64,000 nt of DNA, taken from Gonatopus flavifemur. Lineage: Eukaryota; Arthropoda; Insecta; Hymenoptera; Dryinidae. The stretch lies in NCBI GenBank assembly GCA_018340375.1, contig JAFFJZ010000010.1, forward strand, positions 11,408,001 through 11,472,000. The letters run 5' to 3'. A program made the translations under genes and the position numbers. The notes below the pieces were generated by a model, which saw nothing but the letters and a program-made list of their open reading frames with translations, ran no database searches and was not told where the DNA came from. Shown in pieces: positions 59,287 to 64,000 of this stretch. Position 1 is the stretch's first letter. Each line of letters starts with the position of its first letter.

Positions 59287-60579
59287 CGAGGGTGGATTGA
59301 TAAGTTTCCGGCCTGACCAAGAGATGGCGCCACTAGGCCTACCTTGAGGTGGCGTTCTATAGTACCATCCTTAGACAGCTTGTAGCTATAGTTTCAGTCC
59401 GATCGCCATGTTAGTTTAGTTTTGAGAGCACGCTGACCAAGACGCCTCTGTGTTTTTCGTAAAAATGGAAAAGCTGGAAAATCGTGCTGTCATCAAATAC
59501 TTTTATTTGAAGGGGTTAACACCGAAGGAAATTAAAGAAGAGATGGACTCAACACTGGGGATATCCTCCCCATCATATTCAACCGTTAAGCAGTGGGTTT
59601 CCGAGTTTAAAAAGGGTCGTGTGAGCACCTCTGATGAGCCTCGCTCAGGACGCCCCATTGAGGTCACAACTCCAGATATGATCGAAAAAATCCATCAAAT
59701 AGTGCTGAAAGATCGCAGATTAAAAGTTCGTGAGATAGCTGAGACCTGTAAGATGTCATATGAACGTGTACAAAATATTTTGCACCAACATTTGTATATG
59801 GAAAAGCTCTGTGCAAGATGGGTGCCGCGTTTGCTAACAGTCGACCAAAAATTGATTCGAAAGAACATTTCTACCGCCAATTTGGCGTTGTATAAGCGTA
59901 ATCCAAGCGAATTTTTGCGTCGATTCGTAACCGTTGACGAAACTTGGGTCCACCACTACACTCCTGAAACCAAAGAACAGTCTAAACAGTGGATTGGACC
60001 AGGGAACCAACTCCAAAGAAGGCAAAAACAATTTTTTCGGCGAACAAGGTTATGGCTACTGTTTTTTGGGATGCAAGAGGTATTATATACATTGATTACC
60101 TTGAAAAGGGTAAAACTATCACTGGTCAATACCACGCAGACTTATTGCAACGTTTGAGCCACGAAGTGAAAATTAAACGACCTCATCTGGCGAAGAAAAA
60201 AATCTTGTTTCATCACGATAACGCACCAGCGCACACGTCAATCGTTGCGATGGCTAAAATCAACGATCTGAAGTTTGAATTAATGCCGCACCCTCCCTAC
60301 TCTCCAGACCTAGCCCCGAGTGACTATTATCTGTTTCCTAACCTCAAAAAATGGCTTGGCGGTAAGAGATTTGCGGACAATGAAGAAGTAATCGAAGCTG
60401 TAAATGGGTATTTTGAGGAGCTTGACGAATCAGTCTATAGAGATGGCATTACTAGACTAGAACACCGCTATGAGAAATGTATCAGCCTTGGAGGAGATTA
60501 TGTTGAGAAATAAAAGAAAAAAAATTCTTAAAAACGTTGTTTTTCTTGGTCAGGCCGGAAACTTATCAATCCACCCTCG
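59287..60579 (+). mobile_element. irritans-like mariner, 1293 bp, TSD TA
   Basis: The ends CGAGGGTGGATTGATAAGTT, on both sides with the right one inverted, are identical through about 35 bases to GACCAAGA. TA flanks at 59285-59286 and 60580-60581. It carries one transposase with a single frameshift. Confidence 0.95.
59465..60513 (+). pseudogene. irritans-like mariner transposase, one frameshift
   Basis: From ATG at 59465 the frame shows the N-terminal DNA-binding region, EPRSGRP linker and first catalytic D in VTVDETW (59936-59938). Near 59999-60002 the frame changes. The downstream frame resumes at once with [10 protein letters not shown] and includes [16 protein letters not shown] (60217-60219) and PSDYYLF (60322-60324), with 34 residues between the second and third D. 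One missing base accounts for it; corrected, the gene has 350 codons including the stop. No internal stop codon was seen otherwise. The general sequence pattern, including ARWVPR and HHYTPE, resembles irritans-subfamily mariners. A start slightly upstream (GTG at 59450) is unlikely in a eukaryote. Confidence 0.93.
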
Positions 60580-61119
60580 TAAAACCGTTTGTTATTTGAG
60601 AATCTATACCACGTTTCGTAAGGAATGTCATCACAAAAAGTGGTTGAAGCTTGGCGAAACATTAAACTGTCGAGCATGGTGAACCAATATTAGGCCAATG
60701 TACAACCAATGTTTATTTGAGAACCTATGCCACATCTGCATGTTTGTGATTTTTACAGAGTTGTACCGATATCCCTGCTAAAAATCTTATCGTTTTCTAT
60801 GGGAAATTTTTAGCAGAGATGGCATGACAAATCACGTCATTTTTTGCTCCAAGAAGTATGTTTGAAGAATCAGGTTGAAGCTTGGCAAAAGTTAATATAC
60901 ACAACTTGGGCCAGGTCCGGTTTAATCGTATGAGCCAAGCTCCAAAATACTCATAATACATATATCATGAGACATTCGGCCATGCTTGGCATTGCATTCT
61001 GGCATGAGGTTATCATCCCAAGCTTTCACCAAGCTTGGGCCATTTTTTCTCATGGATTCTGGCCCAATATAAGTCATTATTGGGCCAAGCTTGGGCCATT
61101 TGTTAATTCCTACCTGGGG

Positions 61120-61930
61120 CGTGGGACTTATTAGGACTAGAACAAGAATTGAGTAATAATAATGTAGAATTCTGACAATCGTTCCTGTGTCAATGTACCA
61201 TTTGCATGGCAATGTAGAGATTTGATCACACGCTCCCTAAAATTTGATGATATGCATTTCAATGTCACAATATTCGTCACCAAACTCCCGGGTCAAAGAA
61301 GTGATATTTGATTTGCTGCGTATTACGGAGTCAATCAGGATTGATTTCATTTCACGCTCTATTTTCAACCCGATCTTGCTCTCAAAATTTTCATTCAACC
61401 TGATTTGGACCTTTTTTTGGACCTGATTCGACTCTGATTCGTTACGTATCCCTGAATAAATCAGCCTCCAAAAAGCATTGCACATTGAAAAAAAATTCCT
61501 TCTGAAAATTAAAAAAAGGTGACTAATTTTTCAAAACCACTTTTGCGAAATTTTTAAGACACTTGATGGAATTTTCAAAATACGCCAGAACACTTTTTCG
61601 TCCATCCGAAATTGTAACTACTCTATTGAATATTTCAATCATTCAAGATCATAGGATGATTTCTCATAAATTATTATGAAAGGATATCCATTCGAATAAA
61701 TACTGAATACACACATCTATTCTCAATTATGGCTGAGATGAAAAGTCCTCTGATGATGCGAATATCGGCTGGTTGCTGATCTTCCCGGTCACCATCAAAT
61801 GGGGGTTCCTACCAGCAATTGATAAACACATTTCTTATTGGAATATCATGGAGTTTTTTCGTGAAATTTTCGATATGGAAAAAAAATATGAAACATCATA
61901 AATGAATGTGCATAATATGGAAAATTCAGA
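61120..61930. other. No recognisable feature
   Basis: No repeat ends. A short inverted pair TTTCATTTCACGC/CTCAAAATTTTCATTC-like words near 61340-61400 is weak. Confidence 0.35.
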
Positions 61931-61932
61931 AC

Positions 61933-63323
61933 GGGAACGGCGGGTGGTATGGCCAAGCGGTTGATATGGCCCACCACGTGTTCCCAGGATCTGACGCTAG
62001 GCGGCAGCACTACACACTTTTGGTCACGGAGAGATTATTTCTGTCTATCATGTACGGAAACTTCATTGTCGTCAATACGGTGTGTTGAGAGAAATCTAAC
62101 TTTTTCTATTCACTTGTTCTTGGTGTACTGTGTCAGCAAAACTTTGAGATGTCCTGTACCGAAGTAAGTCAGATCATAAAATAATGTGTCATACTAGTAT
62201 TAACCGCCCCCCCCCCCCCTATATATAAAACACGTCTCATGAGTTTTAAGTGGTAATGTTTGTTTGTTTGGTCATGAACTAATTTTTTCGTCAAAAATCT
62301 TGATCGGGTGGTATGGCCCACATTGAATTTGGGTGGTACGGCCCACATTAATCCATTAGAGCTCATGCTGGAATAATGGGGGATATGATCTCGGTCACTG
62401 ATAGAATCTTGGCAAAGACCCATGCTATGCCAAGTGAAGTGAAGAATGTGTGTAAAAAAATTGGTCAAAAAATTTTCCATATCCACACTGCGATCGTTCA
62501 TTATTATGAAAAAAAATAACAAACCAATACGTGTTTTAACGAGGGCATCCAAATGTTCGCTTCAAACACGTAACAGTTGCATCATATAGCTTCATACATA
62601 ATTTTTATATCACAGGTATATCAAAAGTCCTGTGATGTAACTGCTCCCGCTCTGAATCGGACATTTGGATGCTTTTCTTATATCACTGGTATCTAAAAGG
62701 CTTTGTTACATCATTGGTATGTTTTGTTCTAATAGGGAGGTTATATGTCTTCTATGTCTTTCTTTTTCTTAGAATCGATTCGTGGGATCAGTTTCACCGG
62801 ACACTTGTTTCAAAAAGATTATTCAAACAATTTATTAATAAACAATGTTTTTATGTATGAATTTCACATGAAAATTCGCATCTCGATGCTATGCCAAGAT
62901 TTCTTCGGCGACCATATTCCCCATGGTTTCACCATGGGCTTTGATGGGTTAGATTCGGATCGTATGGTCCATATGATAATGTAGAACTTCGTTTCAGTGG
63001 ACGGAGCCTGAATTCAAGAAAAAACCTTTCATATCTAATGTTTAAAACAAATAATTTTGTGTTAGAAAATATGTTCTCGTTTTAATTTACCGGTTTTTGG
63101 ATGGTGAGCCATACCACCCGACACCGAAAAATTTTTCATGAATTCATCTATGAACTAAAATTGTTCCTGATCTTTTATTTCACTGATGAAAATTTTTTCT
63201 TCAGGATGTATGTGAGAGAAATACTCCGAAAAGTTGTATCCTACACCGTAGCGACATTCTTTTACTCTGGAGTTACTTTATCTTAGTTTTCCCTTGAGAG
63301 GGCTATACCACCCGCCGTTCCCC
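61933..63323. mobile_element. DNA-transposon-like element, GGGAACGGCGGGTGG ends
   Basis: The left end GGGAACGGCGGGTGGTATGG and the right end inverted (GGGGAACGGCGGGTGGTATA) match over about 20 bases. Additional GGGTGGTATGGCCCACATT words occur near 62300-62350, and CCATACCACCCG near 63108. The flanking bases show no clear target duplication. A run of 13 C lies at about 62207-62219. No transposase is visible. Confidence 0.6.
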
Positions 63324-63578
63324 TACCATGAAACTACAGTAATAAATAATCACAATATTTTTATCAATCAACAACAGAAACATGCACTTCAAAGTTGAAG
63401 ATATGAAAAAACATGTAGCCGATACACTCAACGGGTCTGTAAGGTTGGTTAACACAAACATTTTTTCATTACTGTGAAACTTCTATCCAGTCAATCTGCA
63501 GATTAGATTATGTTGAACGGCCCAACTTATTCCATCTTATGTTGATTTGCAAAGTTGTTGAAGATTATCACAATATCT

Positions 63579-63951
63579 CCCAAGCGTGTATTGCCTATAA
63601 TGACAATGGGTCCCAGGCTGGGTCCATCCTCCCTAACCCAGTATTGAGGAATGACGATGGAGCCCATGTTGGCTCAATCTTGGCCCTGTTGTGCTTTCCC
63701 ATACAATTATGGTTGGTAAAAAATGGGAATAATGAATCTTAGTGCGGGCACATTTGAACTTGGCTCCAATTTGGACCAGCGTCAGGCCAAGATTGGGGTG
63801 AATTTATATCCCGAGCATGTATGTACAATCCTCAGCGTGTATGAATTTTGGTCACTCTTTGGTTCAGTCTTGGGCCCATAAAGGCCCGATGGGGCTCAAC
63901 ACTAGGCCCAAGACTGGGCCAAAGTGGGGCAGAAATTCATGCCCGCTGGGG
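63579..63951. repeat. Probable CCC/GGG-type element of GGGCCCAAGACTGG words
   Basis: The left end CCCAAGCGTGTATTGCC and the inverted right end CCCCAGCGGGCATGAATTTC are loosely similar. The interior repeats TTGGCTCAATCTTGG, AGGCCAAGATTGG and CTAGGCCCAAGACTGGGCC. The 2-bp flanks do not match, so the ends may be misplaced by a base or two. Confidence 0.45.
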
Positions 63952-64000
63952 TAGAATTCAAAGCAATTTTCCAATTTCAGAAAGGAAAGGAAAGGGCAGT

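Larger units (their letters stand above)
59196..61118. mobile_element. CCC/GGG element with GGCCAAGC words, interrupted by a mariner
   Basis: The left end is CCTAGGTAGGAAATACC (third base changed) and the inverted right end is CCCAGGTAGGAATTAACA. The flanks GT and GC differ by one base, so a duplication is possible but not proven. Without the mariner it is about 630 bases, made of CCAATATTGG and GGGCCAAGCTTGGGCC words. Confidence 0.6.

Noticed and set aside
59450..59464. Upstream GTG as the transposase start
   Set aside because: A eukaryotic gene would use the ATG at 59465, where the conserved mariner N-terminus begins.

Overview
The window looks like a gene-poor, AT-rich stretch of an arthropod, most likely insect, nuclear genome. 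It holds no recognisable host protein-coding gene. The only recognisable proteins are broken mariner-family (Tc1/mariner superfamily, D,D34D) transposases of at least three lineages that co-occur in insects. There are no bacterial operons, Shine-Dalgarno sites, CRISPR arrays or rRNA genes. Adding the intervals listed below, roughly half of the 64 kb is identifiable mobile DNA, and most of that is non-autonomous and palindromic (foldback).

Layout. Position 1 lies inside the last codon of a mariner copy (1-82). From 2.1 to 6 kb there are two hAT-like elements, the second filled with an exact 40-bp satellite. From 6 to 11 kb the sequence is AT-rich with one puzzling open stretch near 7.1-7.8 kb. 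From 11.1 to 12.9 kb there is an LTR-like remnant, then three elements nested inside each other. From 15.0 to 19.2 kb a Tigger/pogo-like foldback carries two further insertions. At 19.3-19.9 kb there is a hAT element with a perfect 8-bp target duplication. From 24 to 28 kb lie a small hAT element, a mariner inserted in a foldback repeat, and another foldback. From 29 to 32.4 kb there is a large inverted array built on a TTCTACAG word. From 33.9 to 36.8 kb there are two sister copies of the foldback repeat at 25.1 kb. From 38 to 50.7 kb a series of foldback elements surrounds an almost intact mauritiana-type mariner (43.6-44.9 kb). From 51.5 to 54 kb a third mariner is split by a 1.1-kb insertion. 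From 55.4 to 58.5 kb there are a TTAA-flanked element, CACGG-type foldbacks and a CpG-richer block that could contain a host exon with a short intron. From 59.2 to 61.1 kb an irritans-like mariner sits inside a foldback. From 61.9 to 64 kb there are two more repeats.

The main observation is a group of elements with CCC...GGG ends (loose terminal consensus CCC[A/T]GGTA[G/A]AAAT). Each has its own interior made of a different short self-complementary word. Most are flanked by a perfect 2-bp direct repeat whose sequence differs from copy to copy (TT, AG, GA, TA, AT, AA, AC, TC). A related group with CACTG-like ends gives 2-bp duplications too, and in one case the reading frame of the interrupted transposase supports that length independently. 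I could not assign the CCC/GGG group to a named superfamily from the sequence alone. CACTA/Mirage-type elements are the known group with short 2-3-bp duplications. All matches were made by eye; no alignments or searches were run.
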